Assembly (NCBI GenBank): GCA_000697665.1
Contig: KL197744.1
Location: 66,837 to 130,836, forward strand
Length of the DNA: 64,000 nucleotides
Reading direction: 5' to 3'
Origin: Jaapia argillacea MUCL 33604
Lineage: Eukaryota; Basidiomycota; Agaricomycetes; Jaapiales; Jaapiaceae
In this document: piece by piece, positions 50,475 through 63,300 of the stretch
Position numbering within the stretch: the stretch's first letter is position 1
How the letters are laid out: each line of letters starts with the position of its first letter
Notes under the pieces: model-generated
Told to the model about the DNA's origin: nothing
Database searches by the model: none
The model's input: the letters and a program-made list of their open reading frames with translations, nothing else
Program-made: the position numbers and the translations under genes

Positions 50475-53400
50475 ATGAAGATACTGTCGTTACCACTCTC
50501 ACTCGTCGTGTTCATTATACCCCTCATCCTAGCATCTGCCCCGCCTAGAGCAGAACGCCTCACGCGAGAAAAACGAACCGAGAACGGGATCCATCTTCCT
50601 ATTTATAGGAGCGAGGGAAGCAGGAGGAGGGCGAACAAGCGAGATGGCGCGGTTGGGTTGGGAGACTACATCGACGTGTAAGTGCTCACCTCTTTCTTCC
50701 TCACCTTCAAGCTGACTTTCCGTTCAGAACATATAACGTTTTAATTCAGATCGGAACGACGACCACCCCTCTAATCCTCGACACAGGTTCCTCCGACCTA
50801 TGGGTAATCTCAACGCCCTGCCCAACAAACTGCAGCACTTCCTCAATCCCTCTCTACCCCGTTCCCTTCCCCTCTTCCTCCCAATGCACTCCCAATCCAT
50901 GCACAGCCTCTCCCCCCTCACCTTCGACCTGGCCAGCAAACGCATCATTCTCCCCCTCAGGCCTCTCCGCCTCCCTCTTATACGGAGACTCGCAAACTAC
51001 AACACACGCCTTCGGTCCTATAGGCTCAGATGAAGTGGGCTTGGCGGGGATGTTCATGCCGGGGCAGTATTTTGCTGCTATTAATGATACGAATACTAGT
51101 GTGTTGGAGGTGGGGAGTGCGGGGATCTTTGGGTTGGGGTTTCCAGTTAATAGGTCCGTTTTCTTTCTTTCTTTCTTTCTTGGGGATGGCGCTCTGTATT
51201 GGAGGCTGGGTGAGGTGGAGATGCGATGCGAGAGGCGGGGTTCGCGTCATCTTGACATTTCACGTCAATCAGTCTCGTCAGATGTCGAGAGTGACGTTTC
51301 GGCGCTTACTGGCGAAACTCACCTCGGCTCCTTTGCTCATCCAGTTCTACGTGGGGTCGGTCAATCCGCATTTTGACGCGTCGTGTCGCGTGAATACCAG
51401 TCGTCGGTCACCGGTCACCGACGGTCGACGCCAGGCACGATTTCTCTCGACGATCATGACCTCCTTCATCTCCTCTTTGCTCGTCTCCAATCAAAGCTAA
51501 CCTAAGCTTACCTTCGTCTATACAGCGTCTTATGGTCAACACTCTTCACTGCTCAATTCTCGTCCCGCACGACGAAACGTTCAATCTCGCATGCGACGAG
51601 GAGGAGTGTTCCGTTTAGTGCGGTTTTTAGGTTATTAGGGAGGAATTTTGGGGTCGGGTTTCCGGATTTGGAGGTTTGGGGTGAGGGCGAGGGTGAAGGA
51701 TGGATAGACGAGGACGAGGGCAGTGGAATCAACCTCGCATCGGCGTCGTTCCCGAGTTTCAGTAACGACGTCTCACAAACCCAAAACCGTCTATTCAGAC
51801 CAACATTCCCCGACCTCTCCCAACTCCTCACACCAAAAGCCCTCCCAGGCCAATACCAAAATTGGGATCCTCAACAACCTCCCCCAACCTCTTCCTCATC
51901 TATCCCCTCGTCCTCCAACCAGAACACCAACACCCAGAACGCGAGCCAGCCTACGATCAAAGATGTTTTGAACTCGTGGCAACCACTCGGTCCGTTGGTT
52001 ACTAGGTTGTTGGGTGAGGGAAAGTTGGGTAGGCCTTTGGTCTGTGTTTGGTTGCAGCGGGATACCGTTGATCTCGGGCCCGGGGTTGGGAATTCGACGA
52101 GTGTTGGGACCGGCACATTGACCGACTCGACTGCTGCTCCTACCTCAACGTCCTCGAGTCCTTCCGCCTCGCCCTCCGCCTCGAACTCATCTATCGCATC
52201 ACCAATACCGATCCTCGTCAACGCAAGTATTGGAGTGTTGAGTATTGGAGAACTACCGGAAGGGGTGGAAGAGAGTGAGATGATTTGGGCGGATGTGAGG
52301 GGGTATACGACTCAGCAGGGTGGGTTACCTGCACCCGTGGATTCGCCTAAAGAGGTCAGTTACGATTTCTCTTTTCGCGAGAATGGTTTTGTTTGGGTTT
52401 GGGTTCAATTTTGTTTCATTGCGCTGGATTGCGTCTTGTTAGTTTGGTCTCGTTCTGGGGATGATTCCTGTATCCCCTCCCGCTCCTACCGTCTACATAA
52501 TCTCCGTTTAGACAGTCGTTCACGATTTGGGATTTCCCACAACGAAACATATTAACTTAATTCTGATTGTTCACGATAGGTATACCCGATCGCTTGGGAG
52601 GTCCCGCTCGACGACGTTTATCTGGATGGACATAAATTGCCCCGTTCAAATTTATCAGCACCGAATATCACGTTATCTGCACTGATCGATACCGTACGTC
52701 CTCTCCCGTCCGCCTTATTCCTCATCACCCGTCTAACGCCCAACCCCCGTAGGGAAACTCGCTAATCCGAGGTCCAACAGACGTAATATCCCACATCTAC
52801 ACCCTCCTCAATCTCTCCTCGTCTCCAACCAAAACGATACCCTGCGCTCAAGCACATAACTTATCCTTCATCATCTCGGGTAAACAATTCCAAGTCGATC
52901 CTAGGGATTTTGCAAGTCAGGTTGATTCGGGTAATGGGACGAGGGGAGCGGGAGGGTGTGTGCCTAACCTTGTTGGGACCGACGTACCGGGGACTGGATT
53001 TTTGTATAGTTGGAGTTTGGGTGATCCATTTTTGAAGGGGTGAGTTTGCTTTCTCTTTTGTGTTGTTTTTCTGTTGGTAAATGTTTCACCTTGTTCGTAC
53101 AGTGTTGTCGCGGCTTTCTATTATGGCAATCTCACTTACCCCTCTCGTGACCCTCCCAAAATCGGGTTCTTGAGTACTGTCCCGGCCAATGCTGTACAAA
53201 GGTTGGAAGATGCTGTTTCGGGTGCAAACTCAACTGCTAGTGGTACCTTGCCTGGTTAGTTGAAATTTTCACGACCTTTCACCCTATCCTCTACATTTTT
53301 GGTTTCGCTAATCACCTGACACATATAGCCACCTCAAACTTGCCACCTACTGGGACACTACCTGTACTTCCAGCCACTGTGACCTCACCAATACTCACCA

Positions 53401-53585
53401 CCAGCACCACCAGTGACTCATCCATCAATATGGTTATACCTACTTCAACAGGTGGACCATTACAAGACCTTAGAGGTGGTGACAATGTTCGGACAAGTAG
53501 TAGTTCTCTTGCTCATTCACTTGGAGGGAGTTGTTGGTTGTTGATTATTGGGTTCTTGATGAGTGTGGTGCTTGTGGAACTGTAA
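50475..53585 (+). CDS. Secreted, probably GPI-anchored aspartic protease (pepsin family A1) with long insert
   Basis: Pepsin-like endoprotease of the cell surface. Exons are 50475-50677, 50728-51153, 51526-52354, 52580-52693, 52753-53039, 53103-53254 and 53329-53585; 755 residues, about twice a usual pepsin. Signal peptide KILSLPLSLVVFIIPLILAS. A basic stretch (RRRANKRD) may be the propeptide processing site. First catalytic motif LILDTGSSDLWVIS; second LSALIDTGNSLIRGPTD, which spans a splice. A Ser/Thr/Pro-rich insert of about 200 residues (51665-52180) separates the lobes. The C-terminus has a Ser/Thr stretch and a hydrophobic tail (CWLLIIGFLMSVVLVEL) typical of GPI addition. Introns 2 (372 nt) and 3 (225 nt) are far longer than others in the window. 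An inverted decayed copy follows at 53925-55918. Confidence 0.9.
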
Positions 53586-53924
53586 AGTTGCCAAATGTGT
53601 GTTTCATGTAAGTATTATGACTACGGTTGGGACTTGAGGTGTTTATGACACTTTATTCAATGTAGCTATAGTACAGTGTCTGACGTGACACATACTTGTG
53701 CATGTATTGAACATCAACATTGAATAGTATTCTACCCAAAAGAGTGAACGAATGTACAAACAGGGAGATCGAGAGGGGGTACCAGAGTCATCCCCAGAAC
53801 GAGCGGAAATCAACGAAGGAAACAAAGATGCAACGAAAGACACCACGACACAATCGAATAACAAAACCAGGGGAACTACCCGACAACGAAGAGCCTAACC
53901 CCAACTACCCACCTCATTGGGAGA

Positions 53925-55918
53925 ATCGACAGGCGCAGGTAACCCACCCCGCTCGGTTGTAGACCCACTAACATCCGCCCGAGTCAAATCACCCTCATTC
54001 ACCCCTTCCGGTAAATCTCCTATACTCAAGACTCCATACTTGTGCTCCCGCTTGCGTTGCTATGGTCGCGGCGGTATTGGACGAATAATGGTTCGAGGTG
54101 GTTGCGGTAGCCGAGGTAGGAGCAACAGTCAATTCAGTCACCGTCACCATCACCGTCGAGATCCCAAACCCTAGTCATCGTATCCCTCTGCAACCAAACA
54201 AAACCATCGGCCTACCCAACTTCCCTTCACCCACCATCCTAAGAACCAACGGCCCAAAGGGCTGCTACATATGAGCTCAACAGGTCTCTTATGGGTTGGG
54301 TGGCGTTTTGGGTATTCATTTTGGTTCGAGGAGCCGGGGATGGAAGAGGATGAGGCGCTGAGGGTGGAAGAGGATGAAGAGTGGGGGATGGCAGTGGACG
54401 AGGGAACATGCGGATACCAATCCTGGTATTGACTCGGAGAAGACTTCTGTGAGGAGTTGGACGAGGTCGGGGGATAGAGGTCTGATTGGCCGGGTTTGCG
54501 TTTGGTGGAAGGAGGGTTTGAAGGTTAGGAAAGTCGTCGATTGGAGGCTGAATCCAACACCCTCGCCTTCACCCTCGCGCTCTCCACCACCCACCCAACC
54601 CTCGAGCTTCCTGCCCGCCTCAGCCACCCACCCCTCAAAACTCCAACTCCAGAACACCTGAACGCCCCTCCCAACTGACTCGCCAAGAGCCTATGAAAAA
54701 CCTCCTTGACGGCATGTATTTCCTGCGAGTCGCATGCGAGATTGATCACTATGTAGTGAGCAGGGGGAGGCGAATTTTGACCCCAGAACACTAGATAGGA
54801 CGGAGGTGAGGTTAGTTCGGGTGGGGGGAGAAGAGGGAGGAGGGAAGACAGGATGGAGAAAGGGACGACGGGGGATGTGATCAGGAATGCGATTAAAAGT
54901 TACAATGTTCCACGTTGAGATGCGGACACTGGCACGATGCGGCGCGTCGAAGTGTACTGATTGATCGAGCTCGCATTGCACTGACTGGGATACGAGAGGA
55001 TTGGACACTCGACAGTAAACGCCTGACGCCACTCACAAGGACATTCAGCAACACCGATCGAAGTGGACTCGAAAATTCAAATGATGATTCTCGTTTACTC
55101 TCGTCACATCTCCAGACAGCCCAAGGTCCAACATCCTCCCTTTGTCTGGAAAACAGAGGAAAGCAAAGGTCACAACAGCCCACCTGATGACAAGGAAGCC
55201 CAACCCCCAAATCCCCGTACTCCCAACTTCCACCACACTCGTATTCTCGAGTTGATAATAGCTAGGAACTGTGTAACCACAAACATCTCAGCCAATCCCA
55301 CTTCATCTGTGCCTATGGGGCTGAAATCGTGGGATATAGTTTAGGCATCTCGTTGAGAAGATAGGCGGGGAGGCCTGAAAGGGAGAAGAATGTGTGTGCT
55401 AGACAGGTTGAAGGCCAAGCCGAGGGAGAGGGGACGAAGTGGGTGGAGGGGAGGTATCGGGAGGAGGGTGACTGGGTAGAGAGGGATGGGGATGTTGCAA
55501 TTTGTTGGGCAGGGTGTCGGGATTGCCCAGAAGTCGGGAGAGCGTATTCTCGGGATTAGTGGGGTCGTAGTTGAGCCAATTTGAATGATATGCTCTGTAC
55601 CAAGGTCAGTTCTTAAAATCAAGGAGAAAACGGAAGGGGAAGGAGGACTTACACATCGATCGAATCTCGCAAACTAACAACGCCGCCTCCCATTCTCGCT
55701 CTCCTCCCTATATTCCTGTAAATGGGGGTTGAATTCGGATGTTCATTCGGTTGGCTGCGAGGACGAGGACGAGGACGTCGATACGTGAGTATTTCATTAG
55801 AAAATATTGGTATAGGAATCGACGACGAATACCCTGGGCCGGTCGCAACGCAAGGCGTGGATCGGGTGGAGGTGATCGTCCGGCCAATCAACGTTCTTGG
55901 ATTGGGTCGGCGGCGCAC
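53925..55918 (-). pseudogene. Decayed inverted copy of the aspartic protease gene
   Basis: Tail-to-tail relative of the gene at 50475-53585. Recognisable reverse-strand pieces in order are NSTPIYRNIGRRARMGG and SLRDSIDV (about 55649-55750); IQIGSTTTPLIP and FWAIPTPCPTNC (about 55500-55580); a VGLAEMFVV region (about 55290); GEGEGVGFSLQS with a Ser/Pro-rich lobe (about 54350-54600); and GSTTERGGLPAPVDS (about 53930-53970). The first catalytic motif DTGSSDLW has become RIRSPDFW, so the nucleophilic Asp is lost. Frames are interrupted many times and the second catalytic lobe and C-terminus are absent. Confidence 0.8.
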
Positions 55919-57599
55919 TGCTACGAGTTGGCAACGACGATGAGCGTTGGTTGAAGAGTCCTTGATTGGGTGAGAGGTGTCATTGAGTGCGAAGGGTTAT
56001 GGTAGCACGTGTCAGCATTGTTCCTCGATGGCCTCCACTTCGAAGGTATTGCTGGTGGTGTCACTGGCAAGCCCTGTACATGTATGGAGTACAGTCCTCT
56101 TCCCTTGGATCGTGCATACTACCGCAGCTGTTCGAAGTCACCTTTTCACCTTCATGCCTCAGATGTGTTCCTGCCTCCCTTGCAACGATCCTATCGGTTG
56201 TTTGTCCTCTCTGGGTGCCTTTCTTGCGGCTTTGCATCCTGCAGCCTTGGTGACTCCCTCACGCCGCCATGTGCATTGTGGTGCCCCTCTTCAATCAAAA
56301 CCTTCAAGGTTTAAAGTTCTCTCTGTAACCCGTACTTTTCGACCAACAGATTGGTTGACAATCTAGCCACCTCCGCCCCTTGTCCAATATCCGCTGTCAT
56401 GTATTCTTTGCAAATCCTCCTCCTCACATTCGGCGCCTCGTGCTACTCGCCGCTTCTGCCCCATTGGGCGGTATCAAGCTCCCCCATACTTATGACGGTC
56501 CAAATGCACTTTAATTAGTTTCCGCTACTTAAATTGAACTCCGCCGTCCGCGCTGTGGATTTTTGGGCCCGCTGTTTCGAAGAGCCATGATTTTTTTCGT
56601 GTCAACTACAATCTAAGGGATATATATGAGTCCTAATGACTTTTATAATGTATTTAGCATATTGAAAGGACTTTTGGTGTCAAGAGTCGAATCTCACATG
56701 GATATCCTCTGTCGGAAATTGCTGATCGTGCCAAATATGGTGATGTCATGCCCATCTTCGGAGCTTCAACCTAACCAATATTTCCCACGTAGTCCCATTC
56801 GTGTCCAACGTTCAACTTCAACCTCTTCGACCTTCGTTTATCCTCGACTTCAACGTTTCAACCTCGATTCTCTGTGCCACCCGTCATACCGACGACCTAC
56901 CTGCTCACTTGAAGTCATAGTCACCCTTCGTCATCACCCTCCAGGTCCGATTTCGTGGAGGCCAGGCTGATTCAGTTCGGAAGAGAGGGCATTGGATTGG
57001 TATCACTCAGCCAGTATGTCCTCTTATCTCATCTTTGAATTATTACTACTATGAGCCTCATCTCTCAGGTCCATGCAACCACAGATCCCTATCCAAACCC
57101 CTTCACCCCTCTTCCTCAACCCCTCCCATCTACCTCCTCAACTCACCTGTGCACCACCCCCACCCCCACCTCCACCCACCATCCTCATCCTCTTTCCATT
57201 CATCATTCACTGTATAATTCACATTATCTTCCTCCCCCTCCTTCTCCCCCTCCTTCTCCCCATTCATCATCCTACTCCTCCCCCTCCTGCCTCCCTCCCC
57301 CTCTTCATCACCCTCCCCTCCTCCTGCCTCCTTCCCTTTCCTCCTTCCTTCCCTCCCCTCCCTCCATCTGTCCTCATTCCCAATTCACCCCCTTTGTCTC
57401 TCCAAAGCCAGATAGAGTAGTATAGATAGTGCTTTTATTATCAATAATTACATACTATATATATTACATGCTACGAAGACCATCCAAAGAGGTCAAGGAC
57501 GAGACTCAGGTAAATTTCCAGTACACGGGAATGGCGCGCGTGAATTATTGTGCAAACGAACCGTCATACATACTAACCTCGAAAACACATGCGCTCTCT
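55919..57599. other. Gene-poor region with pyrimidine tract
   Basis: About 1.7 kb without a supportable gene. From about 57080 to 57400 the forward strand is almost pure C/T (CCTCCCCCTCCTTCTCC-type low complexity), giving spurious Pro/Ser/Leu-rich frames. Confidence 0.45.
57080..57400 (+). repeat. Low-complexity polypyrimidine tract
   Basis: About 320 bp dominated by CCT, CCC and TCC words on the forward strand. Confidence 0.8.
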
Positions 57600-58914
57600 G
57601 TCACCACCATCCGAGACAAGCTTGGCCGTCCAGCCGAGTACACTGGCATCGCATATTGTACTCGGAGCGCACTCGTTCAGAACTGGACTTGTGGAATTCC
57701 TTGTGGTAGGGTAAAGGGTATCGAAAGATTAGAAGTCGGCGGAGGTTAGTAAACGCCCTCGGGCTGTTACTCGTATTGATCTTTCGTAGACGCTGCCAGT
57801 GAATATGTTTGATAGATGACGGCAGCGTGCCTCTATGTGAGTCTTATTATACCCTTCGTCACTTCTCGCAAACGCTGACCCAACCCAGACTTCATCGCTC
57901 ACGATCCCGCAACACATACTATCGACGTCGCCCATTGAGGGACAGACACAAATCACATGTACGATTACCTGACTTCAATCCCCCCCCTCTCTAACTCCCT
58001 CTCATCCAGCCTCTCCATCGCAAATGACATTCAATTTGGATTCGAAAAACTGAACTCTACATGGTTCCCCAACGCAGACAGCGAGTTTGTGTCTACCGAC
58101 CCATTATCGACGAACTTGAGCTGACTAGACTGAATTCACAGAACATATTCAAGTCCATGACGGATTCCAAGACGCTTTCCGACGAACAGCGGGGGCGGTT
58201 CTATCAGGCGCAACCGCTGGCATACAATCTAAAGGAGCTACTCAAGTCCTAGTAACAGTCTAGGTGGGTTTTCACTACCTCCCAATTTTAGTCCGGAGGT
58301 TGGTATCTATCCGATCGCCTTGTACGTTGTCGCTGCAGGCGCTGCGATCGATGCGATGGACGCAGTCATGCTCCGCCAACACATCGATCATTCCATCAGC
58401 ATGGACACAGTCGTATTCGGTTTACCACGAGTCGGCAACAGTCACTGGGCAGACCTACTCGACACGCCGTACTTCACCTTCCCATCACCCATCACCCATC
58501 CCCATCCCCAAGCTGACCACCCCTAATGAAGCAGCTATCACCAAATTTCACACATGTAACGAACCAAAAAGACCCAGTCTCGAACGTCCCACCCCATTTA
58601 ATGGGATATGTACATCCCTCTCAGGAAGTTCATATCACTTCTGCTAATCAGCAGGGGGCGACTACGACTGTGTTTTGTCCGGGTGGGAAGAACAATGTGA
58701 GGGTTTCGTCGTCGTTGCCCCAAAGTTCGGTTCGTCTGACCCATCATCACGGAGATGTTCGGATGGGAATACGTTGTTTTGGTCGAGCGTCGCGGACCAT
58801 CTAGGTGCGTACTTTTCCTTCATTTATCCACGTCGGAGCGAGCAGCTTATCTGCGCTGTTGATGAAGGTCCATACTTCCAGAACATCACTTTGGCTTCAA
58901 GTACTTGTTTATAG
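57600..58914 (+). pseudogene. Decayed class 3 lipase copy
   Basis: Relative of the intact lipase at 39900-41398, same strand, 16 kb downstream. Preserved pieces are GRPAEYTGIAYC, WTCGIPCGRVKGIE, SIANDIQFGFEKLNSTWFPN, VFGLPRVGNSHWADLL, PHLMGYVHPSQEVHIT and a C-terminus with ADHLG and PYFQNITLAS. Broken features: the AHRGTD motif reads AH-stop-GTD (TGA near 57937), and the nucleophile elbow GHSLG is lost through a small deletion near 58245-58262 that also shifts the frame. The signal peptide region is not recognisable. Intron positions still match the intact gene. Confidence 0.85.
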
Positions 58915-60397
58915 CCATGTGTGTGTAGTTGGATATGTATGATAAAGATTAAACAAGAACATATAATACAAGAGCCATAGGGAACGGCAAGGACAATCAC
59001 GCAGCGAAAGAGTAAGAAAGTGTGCGGCTAACGCCCCCGCAAAATGTCTCCTCTCCCTAGATGCAACGTCGCGTTCGTCATCGTCACCTCCCCATGACTC
59101 TCCACCCCCAACGCATACAGGACCCCAGCTCCAGTTCGTCGACCATCGCTTTCGACACAATTTCCCGCAAGTGAAATTTGTGACCTTTTCGGGGACGAGA
59201 ACTCCTCGATTTCTTGGGATCAAACGCAAAGGGCGTGTTTCCGGGCAGTTGGCCTTGGTGATGACGGTTGAGGTCTTGCAGTTCGAAAGGAAACGACATG
59301 GTGTTGTCCTATCAATTGGGGCGGATCCGACTCGACACCTTCATATGGAATGGTGGTCAATCCCGATAAATTACAAGCTTAGTTGAATGCATGATGCCAG
59401 TGACGAGATTTGCGCAAGAGAAATCATAGTCGCAGATCCATCGTCTGATATAATGGATGACTAGAGTCGGTAGGATTAGAGATTAAGAGGATGGGATCGA
59501 GAAATAGATAGGGGGGTCCGGTATCCCGATGCCAAACGTTGGCGGCGACAGTGGGAGACAGAGCAGGAGTATGACGCCGTCTCCAAGTGGAAAACTCGAT
59601 GAAGGGGGGGGGGGTCGAAAACGGGGTCCGAGGTGAACAAGGGGATGTGAACCATCTGATGGTCGGCGACTGGCCAAAGATAATGTCAGAGGAAATGGAA
59701 AGACGTCGGTCAGGAGACAAACGCACCGGATGAAATAACGAGAGCGTCTCAAGTTTGTTTCCAGGTCCAAACGGTTGTGCTCTCGCTTGCCCTCATCCTC
59801 CAGCTATCCACAAGAGTCGAATGTCAACGAGAACATGGAGTTGGTGAGGAGGAGGAGGAGTAGGTTCAGCTCACAGATCGCCACTGGACGAAACAAGAAG
59901 GCTTTCACTACTCGTGGATGTCGTCTTTGGGCGCGAAGAGATTGATGAATGTGAGACCATCCTGGACTGGTGCCCCGATATGGATTGTAGATGAGAATAT
60001 AGGTGGAATTCGAGTTGATAAGTGGGTTGCCCTGCATATGTGGAGTGCGTAAGGAAGAGGGTGTATCAGCAAAACAAACGATACCCGCAATAGCAGACGA
60101 ACCCAGAGGTCAGTTCAGATGCGCTGTACCACAATCACTCCGTATGTGCTCGTGCGAGATGATTTCCCATGGTGACCGAAGCGTGATGTGCCGTCGATTT
60201 CCAGAGGGACATAGGTTGCAACGACGGTAAAGAATATGGGTACTTCTCCCAACAGCATGTCGAGGTGTAGGATGAGGCACAGACAGGATGGGGGGAATTG
60301 GCGCCCGAGTCCATGGGCGTCATTACGATAACCAATCAATGGCGGACGCGCGTCGTTTCCTCACTCAACGACTTTGCCATCTGCCATCATCTACACA
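58915..60397. other. Intergenic region before the NLR-like gene
   Basis: About 1.5 kb. Short reverse-strand frames (59084-59299, starting MSFPFELQDLNRHHQGQLPG; 60115-60339; 59908-60090) look partly protein-like but show no known motif or coherent splice model. A G-run (59605-59615) is present. No gene called. Confidence 0.35.
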
Positions 60398-63300
60398 ATG
60401 TCTAACCAGAACGAAACTCGAGGACTCAGGTTGCTCTCACTCGGTACGTTGGCACCGCATATCGAAGATTGTACGCTCACCCAACCGAGTAGATGGTGGG
60501 GGCATCCGAGGCTTATCTCAACTTGTGATCTTGCGAGAGCTGATGGATCGAGTCAAGAGTGTCGGCGGTCTGGTTGAGCCACCCCTTCCAGGAGAATTCT
60601 TTGATCTGATTGGTGGTACTGGGACAGGCGGGTGCGTACACATCGATGGCCCTCCGACTTGTCTGTGATCGAAGACTTACCCGACCTTGCAGATTGATTG
60701 CTTTGATGCTTGGGCCTCTCCGCATGTCGGTTGCAGATGCAATGACGGCCTACGGTCGGATGTCGGAGGAAGTGTTTTCTGAGACGAAGTGGAAGGGGAG
60801 GGATAGCACATTCAAGGCGAGCAAGTTGGAGGATTTTCTCAAGAAAACTATCACCGGAAGACTTGGTGATCCTCAGGCCCGAATGCTAGATTTTAGTCGT
60901 AGTGACCCTTGCAAGATGTAAGTTCCTCTGGCTTCATGTCTTGTAATGGAACTGAACTTATATTTTCAGGTTTGTTTGTGCTATGCCTGTCCATAGTGTT
61001 AACCCTGCCATCCCTCATCTTTTTCGCAACTATCAAGTTCCCAAAGGTGCCACATTTAACTGTCTGGTTTGGGAGGCAGCTCGGGCCATATCTGCTACAC
61101 CAACTATTTTTAAGGCCATCAGAATTGGTGAACCTTCGATCCAGGGGCTCTTCATTGATGCTGGTATAGGCTGTAACAATCCCATCAAACAGGTTCTTCA
61201 AGAAGCTAAACTGATCTTCCCTTCACAACATGTAGCATGTGTTCTTAGCATAGGTGCTGGACATCCTGGAACCATCAGTCTAGCTAGAACTGGCAGATTT
61301 TTTAGCAATATTCTGCCATATGCATTGTGCACTACAATGCATGATCTAGCTACTGATTGTGAATCAATGGCTGAAGATATAGCTAGACAGTTTGAGAGTG
61401 TACCCAACTTTTATCACCGCTTTAGTGTTGATCAGGGACTACAGAACTTTACACTTGGCCAGTGGTATCAATTGGCTGAGGTGCAGACTCATACCTACCA
61501 ATATATGTGTCAAACAAATGTAGACAGTCAACTAACAGCTGCTGTGCAAGTATTGGCAAAGTCATCTAGCAGAATTGCTACATCAGCTCTAAGTGAGTTG
61601 AAAAACATGGTGTCAATTGATGATAATGATACTGACTATGAAATGATAGATGCTGTTCAGGCTTTACTAGTCCAGTTGTCAGCCTTGCCAGCTCTTCCTA
61701 TCCTTAAACATTGTCCTCCTGCTTCTATTGCATTTACTGGACGCAAGGACATTCTTTTCAAACTTGAAAAGTATTTTTTCCCTTCTTCCCCACCTCAACA
61801 GCAAGGAAAACAAAAAGTATTTGTGTTATATGGACTTGGTGGTGTAGGAAAAACACAAATTGCATGTAGATTTATTGAACAATGTCAGTCTGAAACTGAA
61901 CCTCAGAGGTATTGATGTTCTTTCAAAGTGTTTTACCATGGCTAATATAATTAATTGTAGGTTTTGGAAGGTGTTTCTTGTTGATGCCAGCTCCACAGAG
62001 ACTATCAAGTCAGAATTTGAAGCCATTGCTAGTTCAAACAATGTTGGCAATGAAATTACAGATGCATTGAACTGGTTCACCAATGAGTCTAAAGAATGGC
62101 TACTCTTTCTTGATAATGCAGATGATACAAATCTAAATCTTCGTGACTTCTTTCCTCCTTGTAAACATGGAAACATTTTGATTACTACTTGAAATCCTGA
62201 ATGCTGCAATTATTCACCAGGATCTCACTATAGAGTGGGAGACCTAGATCTTAAGGATGCAGGTGAATTACTGTTAAGGCTTGTGCAAAGAGAGGGTAAC
62301 TCAGATGATAGAAATGTTGCATTGCAAATTGTACAAGAGTTGGGATGTTTAGCATTAGCAATTGTGCAAGCTGGCGCATTTATCTTCAAAACCAATGATC
62401 TGAAGGGCTACTTGCCCTTGTATAAAAGATTCCGTGTAGATCTATTGAGAGAAGTTTCAAAACAGAAATTGGATGATTATAATGAATCAGCATACACAAC
62501 CTGGAAGCTGAGCTATGACAAGCTGTCTTGTAATGCCATGTCATTATTGCAAGTCTGTGCATTTTTGCATTTCAATTCAATCTCAAAGCAAATATTTGAA
62601 TATGCAGCCAAAGAACCTATCCCTCGGTATGCAAATCAATATGATAATTCATGGAATGAGGCTAGCAGTTTTTTTAGCCAGTTTAAGGGTGAAGATGGGG
62701 AGTGGAGTAACTTCAAGTTTATCAAGTGCTTAAATGAGATTTCCTCATATTCATTGATTCAATTTGACAGAGGCAACAATGTATATACCATGCATTCTCT
62801 AGTGCAGGCCTGGATCCTGGATACAGTGTTGAATATATCCAAGGCTAAGGTCTGCACCAATCAGATTCTAGCATTAACTGCCTGCCATAACGAAGCCTTT
62901 TCTGATGGTCCATTTCTACGCACACTGATAGTACACTTAGATGATCTCTGTGATAGCAATGAGATAGAATGGTGTGTTGCTATGTACTATGCAAATGTAT
63001 ATTATAAGTGTGGATTATTAGCTAAGGCTGGAAGGTTGCTGGTTCAGGTGATGGAGGCCTGCAAGAGAATTCTGGGTGATGAGCATCCACACACTCTGGC
63101 AAGCATGAATAAACTGGTAATGACATACAAACACCAAGGGCAGTGGAAGCAGGCTGAAAAGATACGGATTGAAGTAGTGGAGGCCTGCAAGAGAATTCTG
63201 GGTGATGAGCATCCTGATACTCTGAATAATTTGAATAATCTGGCATTGACATACCATGATCAAGGGCAGTGGAAGGAGGCTGAAAAGATACACATTCAAG

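Noticed and set aside
57051-57425. Pro/Ser/Leu-rich frames in the polypyrimidine tract
   Set aside because: Low-complexity sequence reads open in several frames at once; no signal of a real gene.
59084-59299. 71-codon reverse frame starting MSFPFELQDLNRHH
   Set aside because: Basic and protein-like at first, but very short, with no motif or splice partner.
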